Below, in pieces: positions 24,358-33,679 of a stretch of DNA of 38,662 nt. The position numbers and the translations under genes are program-made. Source of the DNA: an uncultured Blautia sp. (GTDB lineage: Bacteria; Bacillota; Clostridia; Lachnospirales; Lachnospiraceae); the NCBI GenBank assembly GCA_934426285.1, contig CAKRYE010000017.1:1-38662 (forward strand). The letters run 5' to 3'. How positions within the stretch are numbered: position 1 is the stretch's first letter; the number at the start of each line of letters is the position of its first letter. A model generated the notes under the pieces. The model saw nothing but the letters and a program-made list of their open reading frames with translations. It did no database searches and was not told the DNA's origin.

Positions 24358-24660
24358 TTACTTTTTCTGAATATCGATCTTGCTGTCAAATCCGGTAAGG
24401 CTGAACACATCATAAACCTCATCAGAAACATTGATGATCTTAAATCCATCCTTTGGAGCCATTTTTTTGTAAGCTACGATCACCTGACGTAAGCCAGCAG
24501 ATGAAATATACTCCAGATTTGCAAAATCAAAGACCAGACTTGTAATGCTGTCATCAAGTCCGGACAGCGCCTCTCCTAACTGAGGAGCTGTCTGAGTGTC
24601 AAGCCATCCGCTGATTTCCATAGTTGCTTTGTTACCTTCTGTTTTTGTAATAATTTCCAT
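24358..24660 (-). CDS. STAS-domain anti-sigma factor antagonist (SpoIIAA/RsbV-type)
   Basis: The 100-residue single STAS domain starts MEIITKTEGNKATMEISGWLDT and contains LEYISSAGLRQVIVAY, the helix that carries the phosphorylatable Ser in SpoIIAA/RsbV (Ser54 by position). In known systems the unphosphorylated form binds its HATPase partner and frees a sigma factor; the phosphorylated form does not. Here it lies 21 bases after the peptide-synthetase stop and directly before a matching HATPase gene. AAGGAG lies upstream of the ATG. No PP2C-type phosphatase is in the window. Confidence 0.92.
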   Translation of the reverse strand: MEIITKTEGNKATMEISGWLDTQTAPQLGEALSGLDDSITSLVFDFANLEYISSAGLRQVIVAYKKMAPKDGFKIINVSDEVYDVFSLTGFDSKIDIQKK

Positions 24661-24681
24661 TATAATTATCTCCTTTTTGTA

Positions 24682-27600
24682 TCAATCAAAAAATGTAAGT
24701 CTGTCAAGTGCTGCAATTGCATTTTCCAGATATCTGTCATCTGTAACCGGCCATTTATAATCCAGTCTGTACAGAACCTGTGCTGTAAACCGGTTGCTGT
24801 AATCAATGGTGTAAATCTCATTTTCATTATGTGAGGTATAGGCAATCAGTCCGGAAACCGCATCGGAGTCCTGTCCGGTCTTTGCAAATTCTTTTACTGC
24901 TGCCTCAAACTCTTCATCTCTTACAATATCAATCTTAAATCCATAATTACGCATTGCATAGATCAGGTCTGCCATATAAATATGGTGGCTGTTGCAGGCA
25001 TGGAATACAGTAAATCTCCGGTCTGTCTGCGCCAGTCTCAGAACTGCCAGTGCAGTGGAATCAATAGGTGAAAATTCTGCCACCTCATGCATGCCTCCCA
25101 TTGGGAATTTGCCTACAGCTGTATAACCTCTCAGACTGCGCAGGAATCCGTTGGTAATGAAATTGATCTGGAACTCACCGTCAGAGTTTCGGCTCATCAG
25201 ATTACCTACACGTACTACTTTACCGTCCAGCCCCTCAGAAACTGCTTCCAGAACTGCTCTTTCTGCCAGGAATTTGGTGCGGATATATTCGTTGGTAATA
25301 TTCTGTCCGATGTACAGGTCATTCTCACAGAAAACTCTGGACATTGGCGGAACACCGTCAGAACCCTCTCCTGCAACAGAAACTGTGGAAATCTGGATCA
25401 GCCTGCGGCTGTTATTCTTACAGAAATCAATAAGATTTTCCACACCCTGCACGTTAATTCTTTCCAGCACATCATCTGCTGCAAAATGCTTTACGCAGGC
25501 AGCACAGTTAACGATGGTACTAAATTTGTATGCTGAGAATCCTGCCACCTGTTCTTTGGAAGTAATATCCCCATCTACACAGATAATACGATTTTCAAAC
25601 AGTTCCTTGCATGGATTGTCGAAATAGTACATCAGCATATTCATCATTCGTTTTTCCGGTGATTCATATTTGCCCTTGCGCACCAGACAGTAAACCTTGC
25701 CGTCATAATTGTCAAGGAACGCCTTGAGAACATGGATTCCCAGGAAGCCTGTGGCACCTGTGATCATAATATCTCCCAGCTCTTCCTTTGTGACCCTGTC
25801 TGCATTTTCTTCCGTATTTGCACTGATCACGTTCTGGATCTTGTTATAGTTATAATCTGAAAATTCATTCTTACTCTGGGCAGTCTCTGTAATTCCGTCA
25901 TTATCAATCAGAGCTGCCAGCTCCCGTACAGTAGGATATTTGAAAATATCCGCATATACCAGTGAAATATTCTTTGAGAGACACATAACAGCAACCTTGG
26001 ATGCAGTAAGAGAAGATCCTCCAAGCTCAAAGAAGTTGTCTTCAATACCTACCCTTTCGATTCCCAGCGCTTTCTCAAAAATCTCACAAAGTGTTCTTTG
26101 AGCTGCAGTAACCGGCTCTACATAGCTGGCAGTATTTGTGGTTATCTCCGGCATTGGCAATGCTTTTTTGTCAATCTTACCTCCTGGTGTCACCGGCATT
26201 GCTTCAAGGTGAACAAAGAAGGATGGCATCATGTAATCCGGAAGCAGCGGCTCCAGGAAGGTTTTTAGTTCTTCATCCGGAATGCTTTCCCCTGTATAAT
26301 AAGCAGTGATATATTTGTTTCCGCTCTTTTCGATCACTGTAACAGCTGCATTCTGTACCAATTCATGTTTAAGAAGGGCTCCCTCGATCTCACCAAGCTC
26401 AACACGGTATCCCCTTATCTTCACCTGGGAGTCAATTCTGCCTATGTACTCAATATTTCCGTCACCTTTCATGCGGACCATATCACCGGTTCTGTAAAGT
26501 CTTCTGTCCTCCTCACATACGGAGAATGGATTCTCCACAAATACAGAGGCAGTCTTTTCCGGAAGATTATGATATCCTCTTGCGATCTGACGTCCTGCAT
26601 GGCAAAGCTCGCCGGAAGCTCCTACCGGAAGTCTGTTCAGAGCCTCATCCACAATGTAACTGCGGACATTTCTCTGGGATTTTCCGATCGGAATATTATC
26701 ATACTGCTTATCCACCCTGAACTCTGTGGAAGATACTGTATTTTCTGTAGGACCGTAGCCATTGATCATCTGATAGGTACGGTTTCTGTAATGCTTGAAT
26801 TTCTCTCCGCCCAATGTGACAAATCTAAGGGCCGGTGCATCCTCCAGAAGCTCTGCCACCAGCTCGCCCATCTGTGTAGGGAAGGTTGCTGTGGTGATTC
26901 CTGCTTCTTTTATATATTTGCTTATGGCAATTGCATCCTTTCGGATACCCTCAGGTAAAATGTATAAGATCGCACCTGCAGTAAGAGGAGCAAAGAGATC
27001 GATCACTGACGCATCAAAGCAGAAGCTTGCAAACTCTGCAGTAATGTCATTCGGTGTAAGGCCTCTGTTCTGTGTGATATATTCGATCAGGTTCATCAGG
27101 TTTCTGTGTTCCAGCATAACACCTTTCGGCTTTCCGGTGGATCCTGAGGTATAGATCATATACGCAAGGTTCTCAGGTTTGGGAGCGGTAAGTTTGGCAG
27201 TAAGTTCAAAATCCTTTGCTTCTGCTTCCACAGAATCCAGGCTGATCACATTTCCCTTATAGAAATCTACCAGATCTCTGTACTGATCGATCACAAGAAG
27301 ATTCTCTGCTCCCGAATCCGTTAACATGTACTCAATTCTGCTCTGGGGGTATTCAGGATCCAGAGGAACATAGGCTCCGCCTGCTTTCATAACACCTACA
27401 TAAGCGATTGCATATTCCTTTGTCCTGCCGCACAGGATACCGGTTGCCTGCTCCGGACCAAATCCATTTTCCGTAAGCTTCTGTGCAACGTAGTCAGACA
27501 TTTTATCCAGTTCTTTGTAAGTAAAGTCACCAAATTCATCTCTTACAGCCGGTCTGTCCGGATATTTTGCTGCTGTCTCTCGGAACAGATCCACAAAGGT

Positions 27601-30600
27601 CTTTCCTGCATGTTCAGGAATATTCTCCATTTCTGTTTCTTCCTCAAACATCAATCTGATATCTGCAGGGTCACATTCATTCAGGAGTCCCTCAGCAATA
27701 AGCTCCAGATTATCTGCCAGATATTTTATGGTTTCTTCCTGGTACATATCGCCTCGGTATTCAATGTCAAAGACAAATTTATTCTTCTCAATGGAGATAC
27801 TGATGGACACCGGGGCTTTTGCCATATTCAGGCGGACAGGCTCTTCCTGTGCATATTCTCCGCCCACATTATCAAATTCAAAATTATCACCCTGGTACAC
27901 AACCATGGCATCTGCCTTAATATTAAACTCATGACTGATCTGTGAGAACGGATAAATATCGTTGTTCATAGAATTGATCAGCTGTTTCTGAACCTCAGTG
28001 AGACACTGCTCTGTGCTTCCTGCAAAATTACAGTAAACAGGAAGAGTTTTTACAAGCATACCCACTGTTTCGGAAAGTCTGGAATCATTTCTTCCGTGGT
28101 AAATGGTGGTAAATACCGCGTCCTTCTTAAAATTATATTTGCCCAGTGTAATACCAAAGGCAGAAATAAAGAATACGTTCTCTGTAATTCCATGCTTTTT
28201 ACAGAATTCCTTTACACCCTGTACAGAGATTTCTGCTGTTTCCCTGCGGTAAAGCTCAGCTGTGGGAACTGCTCCGCTCTTATCCGGATAGAAGCTGATG
28301 CTTCCTCCTGCGTTCTCAAATACGGATCTGTAATAGCTTTCTGCGTTTTTATAAATATCTCCGGCAAGGGCATCCCTGTTGTCCAGAGCAAGATCATAGG
28401 AGGTATAGGTCTCCGGTTCCAGCTTCTCACCGCTATAGGCCCTGTTAATGTCATTCATGATAATGGCAAGGGAGGTACCGTCAGCAACAATATGATGAAG
28501 GTCAAGGAACAGATAATTACCTTCGCAGGTTCTGTAGATCTCAAACCGGAAAAGCTTCTCATTAAACAGCATGTACGGACGGACCAGTGTCTCTTTATTC
28601 ATTCCGTTTATGATCTGTGTTTTGTATACAAGATCATCATTCCGTTTCTGAAGCACATTGCCATTATCGTCCATAAAAAGCTTTGTTTTCAGATAAGAAT
28701 GAGCTTCTATTGTACTGTCAATGGCTGCTGCAAGTCTGTCCAGATCCACCTTTTTATCAAGCTTCAGCAGATATGGGATATTGTAGATGGTTGAACCCAT
28801 ATTTGCAGTACATTCAATGAAAATTCCCTCCTGTGTGTTGGTGAGAGGATAACTTTCCTGTACTTCTCTCTTTGTTTCCTTGCCTGCAGTTTTTACAAAG
28901 TCCTCCAGCATCTGGATGGTCGGATGATTCTTTACATCCGATGTTTTCACAACAATGTCAAAGGCCTTTGAGATCAGAATATTCAGCCGGATGGCTGTAA
29001 TAGAGGTCAGTCCTGCCTCATAAATATCTGTGGTGATTCCAAATTCTGTATAACCCAGAACCTCTGCAATGCAGTCAAATAATTTCTGCTGCACTTCGTT
29101 TTGTGGCTTGATGATCTCTGCTGCCTTTCTCTCAGGCATTGGGAGAGCCTTCTTGTTTACCTTCTGGTTCTGGTTCAGTGGGATCTTGTCAATCTGCATG
29201 GTAACAGCAGGAACCATATATGGAGGCTTTGTCTCCTTGATAAAGTTATTTAAAGCATTAATATCTACTTCGCTGTCAGATACCACATATGCAGCAATAT
29301 ATTTGCCGCCACCCTGCTCATCAAAGGCAACCACAGTGGCATCCTTGATACCAGGATATCTTCTGATCACTTCTTCCACTTCTGAAAGCTCAATTCGGAA
29401 ACCTCTGATCTTAACCTGGGAATCCTTTCTGCCAATGATCTGGATATTTCCGTCAGGAAGATATCTGGCCACATCACCGGAGTGGTACATTACCTCATAA
29501 CCCGGAGTATCATCGTAAATATTCTTTGTGTAGACCTCAGCTGTTTTCTCAGGCTTATTAAGATATCCTCTTGAAACCTGCCATCCGGTGATCATCAGCT
29601 CTCCGCATGCACCTGGGGGAAGCATATGTCCGAACTTGTCTGCAATATAAAGCTTGGCATTATCCAGTGCTTTTCCGATAGGAACATTAGGATAATACTT
29701 ATCTACCTTAAACAAAGTAATGAAAATGGTAGTCTCTGTAGGGCCATAAGCATTTATAAAGGTATAACCCTTTGGCGGTTCACAGGGAACAAGCTTTTCT
29801 CCTCCTACGGAAAGATATTTCAGGCTCTTGCATTCCATCTCAAGTGCAAACTGTCTTCCTACCTGTGTGGTCATAAAGGAATGGGTAATACCGTTCTCAT
29901 CAAAATAACTCTGAAGTCCCATGAAATCCAGACGGATCTCTTCTGGAATAATATGAAGCTGTGCACCATTTGTAATGGCTCCGTAAATATCCATCATGGA
30001 AGCATCAAAGCCAAAGGATGCATAGGCTGCTATCCTGGAATCAGAATCTATACCATAATACTTTCTGTACCAGCGGCAGAATGCAGTGATATTTCCATAT
30101 TCAATCATACAGCCCTTTGGCACACCTGTGGAACCTGAGGTATAGAGAAGGATAAACAGGTCATGTAACTGCGGTTTCTGAAGTTTGGTTTCTGTGTCTG
30201 CAAGTCCCGGGATCTCATCTGTAAATAACACAGGTCCCTGATAGCCGTCTACCAGATGTAAAAGCTCTCTGTCTGCGATGAGAAGCTTGGCAGCAGAATC
30301 CTCCAACATGTACATGAGACGATCCTTGGGATAAGTGGGATCCAGAGGCTGATAAGCTGCTCCTGCCTTGATCACACCCATAGGTGCAATGGCCATATAT
30401 TCACAGCGTGGGATCAGGATGGATACTACATCCTCCTTACCGATTCCCTGAGATACAATATATTTTCCAAGTCTGTCACTGATCTCATCCAGTTCTTTAT
30501 AGGTATATTTTCTGTCTTTAAATACAACTGCAGTATGATCCGGAATGGTCTCCACCATTTCATCAAACATATCAGAGATCGTCTGGCTTCTGTCATATTC

Positions 30601-33600
30601 ATGAGCGGTATGATTAAACTCTGCGATTTTATCTGCAGCATTTCCGGACAGAATGGAAATTTCAGAAATATATTTTGCCTTCAGCATGGAATCCATTGCC
30701 GCTTCATAAGCATCCAGAATTCCCTTTACAAATTCTTCACTGTACTTATCGCTGCGATATTCTGCAGTCAGTACATATTTGTGGTCATACTCTCTTACCT
30801 GGATAAGCAAAGGCATTTTAGACATATCCGGGGAAAGGTCATGGCCTCTGGCAATGGTATCACCGATGGGATAATCGTCACTGAGCTCTGCCTGGTACGC
30901 AAAAACAAGGTCAGAACTGAAGCCATATTTTGCACAGATGTCAGAGAATGGGAAAATATCATTGGCCATGGAGGACAGAAGCTGTTCGGAAAGCTCTGTC
31001 ATATAGGCCTGTATAGTAGCCTTTGGATCACAGGAGCAATAAACAGGCAAGGTCTTTACAAGCATACAAACGGTATTCTCAAGTCTGGAGTCATTTCGCC
31101 CGTTATAGATGGTGGCAAAAAGACTGTCATCAGAATTGGAGTATCTGGTCATGAGAACGCCGAACAGACCTGTAAATAAAATATTAGGGGTAACACCCAG
31201 CTTCTCGCAGGTGGAAAGAATCACAGATTCCCTTGTGTCCATCTCTTTTGACAGATAACCTCTCTCAGGGATCTCACCGTTTCTGTCAGGAAGAGGAAGG
31301 GATTCTGTCTCGACTCCTTCAAAAATACTGTCATAGTATTTCTCAGCCTTCTTATATTTACCCTCTTTCATCTGCTGCTCTTCATCCAGCGCAGCATCAA
31401 AGCCGGTATAGGATTCCTTTTTCAGTTTCTCACCCATATAGGCACTGTTGATATCTTCAAAAATAATATCATAGGAGTTACCGTCTGCAAGGATATGGTG
31501 GAAATCTGTAAAAAGATATTTCCTGTCTTCAGTAATATAGATCGCTGCCCTGAGCAGACAGCCCTTTTCAAGCTTAAATGGACGCACAAGCTGAGCCTTC
31601 AGTTCCTCAAACTGTTCATTTGTGGTCTGGACCACCTCAGGTACAAAGGTTTCATTGTAAGGCTTCTGTACCATTTCACCTCTGTCATTCAGATACACCC
31701 TTGTGAGCAGATAGGAATGTGCACTTACTGTACTGGTAATGGCATCTGACAGCTTCTGTACATCAATGGCAGGCTCCAGATCAAAGAGGAAAGGAATATT
31801 ATATACAGTGCTTTCAGGATTTTTCATACACTCTGCAAAAATTCCCTTCTGGGAACCTGTAAGAGGATAAACCTCTCTCTTTTCATAGGTTCTGATCTTA
31901 GGTGCCAGCATAATATATTTTTCCAGCTTCTCCACTGTATTGTTTTCGTGGATATCACTGGTTTTCACTGTAACTCCGAATTCATCAGAGATGAGAATAC
32001 ACAGCTTCATGGCACTTATGGAAGACAGGCCTGCCTTATAAAAGCTTGTGTCAATACCGAAGAAGTCATTCTCTACGACCTTTGCAACGATCTGGAAAAT
32101 TTTCTTCTGCATTACGGTCTCAGGCTCTTTCAGATTCTTTGGCTGGGCAACAGGCTTTGGAAGTGCTTTTTTGTCAATCTTACCGTTCTGAGTGATTGGC
32201 ATTTTCTCCAGCTGGATAAATACCTCAGGAACCATATAGTGTGCCAGGGATTCTGCTGCATAATCGGAAAGCTCCTCAGGACTGATCTCACGGTCTGCTA
32301 TAAAATAGCAGCAGAGATATTTATTATCCACAGGTACAGTAATGCTGGTAATAATTCCTTCATAAGAATTGATCACCTCTTCAATCTCACCAAGCTCAAT
32401 CCTCAGTCCGCGAAGCTTGATCTGGTTATCCATTCTTCCGAAAAACTCAATCTCACCTTCAGGGCTGATTCTTGCAAGGTCACCGGTCTTGTAGGCTCTC
32501 TCTCCGTTCAGATTAATAAAGACAGCAGCTGTCTTTTCCGGCAGATTCATATAGCCTCTGCCTACTCCAAGACCTGCGATCACAAGCTCTCCTGTCTCTC
32601 CGTCAGGAACAACATGGTTTTCCTTGTCCACGATATAGACCTTAACATTACCGTTAGGAACACCGATGGTAATGTTTTTGCTGTCAGTGATCACCTTCAT
32701 GGTACAGCTGATAGTAGTTTCTGTAGGACCATAACCATTCATAATGTAGGCATCCGGATTGACTGCATAAATTTTATCATAGAGAGCCGGCGGGAATGCT
32801 TCAGCACCTACGTCAAAAACCTGGATCTGGGAAACAGCATCTTTAAGCTGAGGCAGATCGATCATATTTGACAGATAAGTAGGGGTTGTGGTCATAATGT
32901 CCACTTTATGTTTCAGGATCAGCTCACCCAGCATGAGAGGATTCAGAATCTCCTCATCTGTTGCGATTACTGCAGTAAGCCCATTGGTAAGAGGCACAAA
33001 TTCCTCCAGTATAGACACATCGAAGGTCATGGCTGCCATGGAAAGAGACACGCTTCCTCTGCTTACATAGCCATAGGTTTCTGCATTTTTCGGATCCGGA
33101 TTTACAAAGTTGGCAAGGTTGATATGCTCGATCAGAACACCCTTTGGTTTGCCTGTAGAACCGGAAGTATAGATGCAATAACAAAGATCATGCTCCCCGA
33201 TCTTTACCTGGGGATTGTCTGTATTCTCGTTCTCCAGCAGTTCCTCCAAAAGAAGTATCGTACAGGGAAGCTTTGCAAACAGCTCTTTTCGTTCCTCTGC
33301 GATCTCTCTGGTTGTGATAATAAAAGGTGCTCCTGAATCCTCAAAAATATACTGGATTCTGTCATCCGGGTAATCCGGCGTAGCAACTGCAAAGGCTCCT
33401 CCGGATTTCAGGATACCCTGTCGCACTGCATAAAAATCACAGCATCGCTCAAGGATCACACCTACAATAATCTCCCGTCTGACGCCTTTTTCCACAAGGG
33501 AGTTGGCAATCCTGTTTGCCCGTTGGTTGAGCTGCGCATAGGTGAAGCTCTCCTTACCGGAGACAACTGCACATTTCTCAGGATGAAGCTTCACCTGTTC

Positions 33601-33672
33601 CTCGAACAATTCTGTTACCGGTCGAAAACCAAAAGCAAAATTGCTCCTTTCATTCATATTTTTCATTTTCAT
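24682..33672 (-). CDS. Three-module nonribosomal peptide synthetase with a terminal reductase (A-T-C-A-T-C-A-T-R)
   Basis: The 2996-residue enzyme builds a tripeptide. Domains by eye: A1 about 14-505 (YTSGSTGKPKG near 167), T1 to about 580 (Ser551), C1 about 590-1010 (HHILADG at 725-731), A2 about 1025-1500 (Tyr1177 of the YTSGSTG box), T2 (Ser1557), C2 about 1600-2015 (HHIVADG from 1726), A3 about 2025-2505 (Tyr2174), T3 (Ser2554), and a thioester reductase from about 2630 (GATGFLG at 2639-2645; YIRTK with Tyr2796 and Lys2800). It lacks a leading C domain, so A1 starts with a free amine; it lacks epimerase, methylase and thioesterase domains. A-domain pocket residues read by eye against GrsA are DVLTDGGIS, DAMFSGAIF and DAITTGGVS plus Lys; none gave me a confident amino acid. 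Release should be reductive, giving an aldehyde or alcohol. Its ribosome-binding site overlaps the end of the MATE gene. Confidence 0.95.
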   Translation of the reverse strand: MKMKNMNERSNFAFGFRPVTELFEEQVKLHPEKCAVVSGKESFTYAQLNQRANRIANSLVEKGVRREIIVGVILERCCDFYAVRQGILKSGGAFAVATPDYPDDRIQYIFEDSGAPFIITTREIAEERKELFAKLPCTILLLEELLENENTDNPQVKIGEHDLCYCIYTSGSTGKPKGVLIEHINLANFVNPDPKNAETYGYVSRGSVSLSMAAMTFDVSILEEFVPLTNGLTAVIATDEEILNPLMLGELILKHKVDIMTTTPTYLSNMIDLPQLKDAVSQIQVFDVGAEAFPPALYDKIYAVNPDAYIMNGYGPTETTISCTMKVITDSKNITIGVPNGNVKVYIVDKENHVVPDGETGELVIAGLGVGRGYMNLPEKTAAVFINLNGERAYKTGDLARISPEGEIEFFGRMDNQIKLRGLRIELGEIEEVINSYEGIITSITVPVDNKYLCCYFIADREISPEELSDYAAESLAHYMVPEVFIQLEKMPITQNGKIDKKALPKPVAQPKNLKEPETVMQKKIFQIVAKVVENDFFGIDTSFYKAGLSSISAMKLCILISDEFGVTVKTSDIHENNTVEKLEKYIMLAPKIRTYEKREVYPLTGSQKGIFAECMKNPESTVYNIPFLFDLEPAIDVQKLSDAITSTVSAHSYLLTRVYLNDRGEMVQKPYNETFVPEVVQTTNEQFEELKAQLVRPFKLEKGCLLRAAIYITEDRKYLFTDFHHILADGNSYDIIFEDINSAYMGEKLKKESYTGFDAALDEEQQMKEGKYKKAEKYYDSIFEGVETESLPLPDRNGEIPERGYLSKEMDTRESVILSTCEKLGVTPNILFTGLFGVLMTRYSNSDDSLFATIYNGRNDSRLENTVCMLVKTLPVYCSCDPKATIQAYMTELSEQLLSSMANDIFPFSDICAKYGFSSDLVFAYQAELSDDYPIGDTIARGHDLSPDMSKMPLLIQVREYDHKYVLTAEYRSDKYSEEFVKGILDAYEAAMDSMLKAKYISEISILSGNAADKIAEFNHTAHEYDRSQTISDMFDEMVETIPDHTAVVFKDRKYTYKELDEISDRLGKYIVSQGIGKEDVVSILIPRCEYMAIAPMGVIKAGAAYQPLDPTYPKDRLMYMLEDSAAKLLIADRELLHLVDGYQGPVLFTDEIPGLADTETKLQKPQLHDLFILLYTSGSTGVPKGCMIEYGNITAFCRWYRKYYGIDSDSRIAAYASFGFDASMMDIYGAITNGAQLHIIPEEIRLDFMGLQSYFDENGITHSFMTTQVGRQFALEMECKSLKYLSVGGEKLVPCEPPKGYTFINAYGPTETTIFITLFKVDKYYPNVPIGKALDNAKLYIADKFGHMLPPGACGELMITGWQVSRGYLNKPEKTAEVYTKNIYDDTPGYEVMYHSGDVARYLPDGNIQIIGRKDSQVKIRGFRIELSEVEEVIRRYPGIKDATVVAFDEQGGGKYIAAYVVSDSEVDINALNNFIKETKPPYMVPAVTMQIDKIPLNQNQKVNKKALPMPERKAAEIIKPQNEVQQKLFDCIAEVLGYTEFGITTDIYEAGLTSITAIRLNILISKAFDIVVKTSDVKNHPTIQMLEDFVKTAGKETKREVQESYPLTNTQEGIFIECTANMGSTIYNIPYLLKLDKKVDLDRLAAAIDSTIEAHSYLKTKLFMDDNGNVLQKRNDDLVYKTQIINGMNKETLVRPYMLFNEKLFRFEIYRTCEGNYLFLDLHHIVADGTSLAIIMNDINRAYSGEKLEPETYTSYDLALDNRDALAGDIYKNAESYYRSVFENAGGSISFYPDKSGAVPTAELYRRETAEISVQGVKEFCKKHGITENVFFISAFGITLGKYNFKKDAVFTTIYHGRNDSRLSETVGMLVKTLPVYCNFAGSTEQCLTEVQKQLINSMNNDIYPFSQISHEFNIKADAMVVYQGDNFEFDNVGGEYAQEEPVRLNMAKAPVSISISIEKNKFVFDIEYRGDMYQEETIKYLADNLELIAEGLLNECDPADIRLMFEEETEMENIPEHAGKTFVDLFRETAAKYPDRPAVRDEFGDFTYKELDKMSDYVAQKLTENGFGPEQATGILCGRTKEYAIAYVGVMKAGGAYVPLDPEYPQSRIEYMLTDSGAENLLVIDQYRDLVDFYKGNVISLDSVEAEAKDFELTAKLTAPKPENLAYMIYTSGSTGKPKGVMLEHRNLMNLIEYITQNRGLTPNDITAEFASFCFDASVIDLFAPLTAGAILYILPEGIRKDAIAISKYIKEAGITTATFPTQMGELVAELLEDAPALRFVTLGGEKFKHYRNRTYQMINGYGPTENTVSSTEFRVDKQYDNIPIGKSQRNVRSYIVDEALNRLPVGASGELCHAGRQIARGYHNLPEKTASVFVENPFSVCEEDRRLYRTGDMVRMKGDGNIEYIGRIDSQVKIRGYRVELGEIEGALLKHELVQNAAVTVIEKSGNKYITAYYTGESIPDEELKTFLEPLLPDYMMPSFFVHLEAMPVTPGGKIDKKALPMPEITTNTASYVEPVTAAQRTLCEIFEKALGIERVGIEDNFFELGGSSLTASKVAVMCLSKNISLVYADIFKYPTVRELAALIDNDGITETAQSKNEFSDYNYNKIQNVISANTEENADRVTKEELGDIMITGATGFLGIHVLKAFLDNYDGKVYCLVRKGKYESPEKRMMNMLMYYFDNPCKELFENRIICVDGDITSKEQVAGFSAYKFSTIVNCAACVKHFAADDVLERINVQGVENLIDFCKNNSRRLIQISTVSVAGEGSDGVPPMSRVFCENDLYIGQNITNEYIRTKFLAERAVLEAVSEGLDGKVVRVGNLMSRNSDGEFQINFITNGFLRSLRGYTAVGKFPMGGMHEVAEFSPIDSTALAVLRLAQTDRRFTVFHACNSHHIYMADLIYAMRNYGFKIDIVRDEEFEAAVKEFAKTGQDSDAVSGLIAYTSHNENEIYTIDYSNRFTAQVLYRLDYKWPVTDDRYLENAIAALDRLTFFD

Positions 33673-33679
33673 GTACCTC

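Noticed and set aside
31948..32871. A 307-codon plus-strand open frame inside the peptide-synthetase gene
   Set aside because: It is antisense to the well-supported A1/T1 region, has irregular composition rich in Cys, His and Asn, no ribosome-binding site and no recognisable domain.
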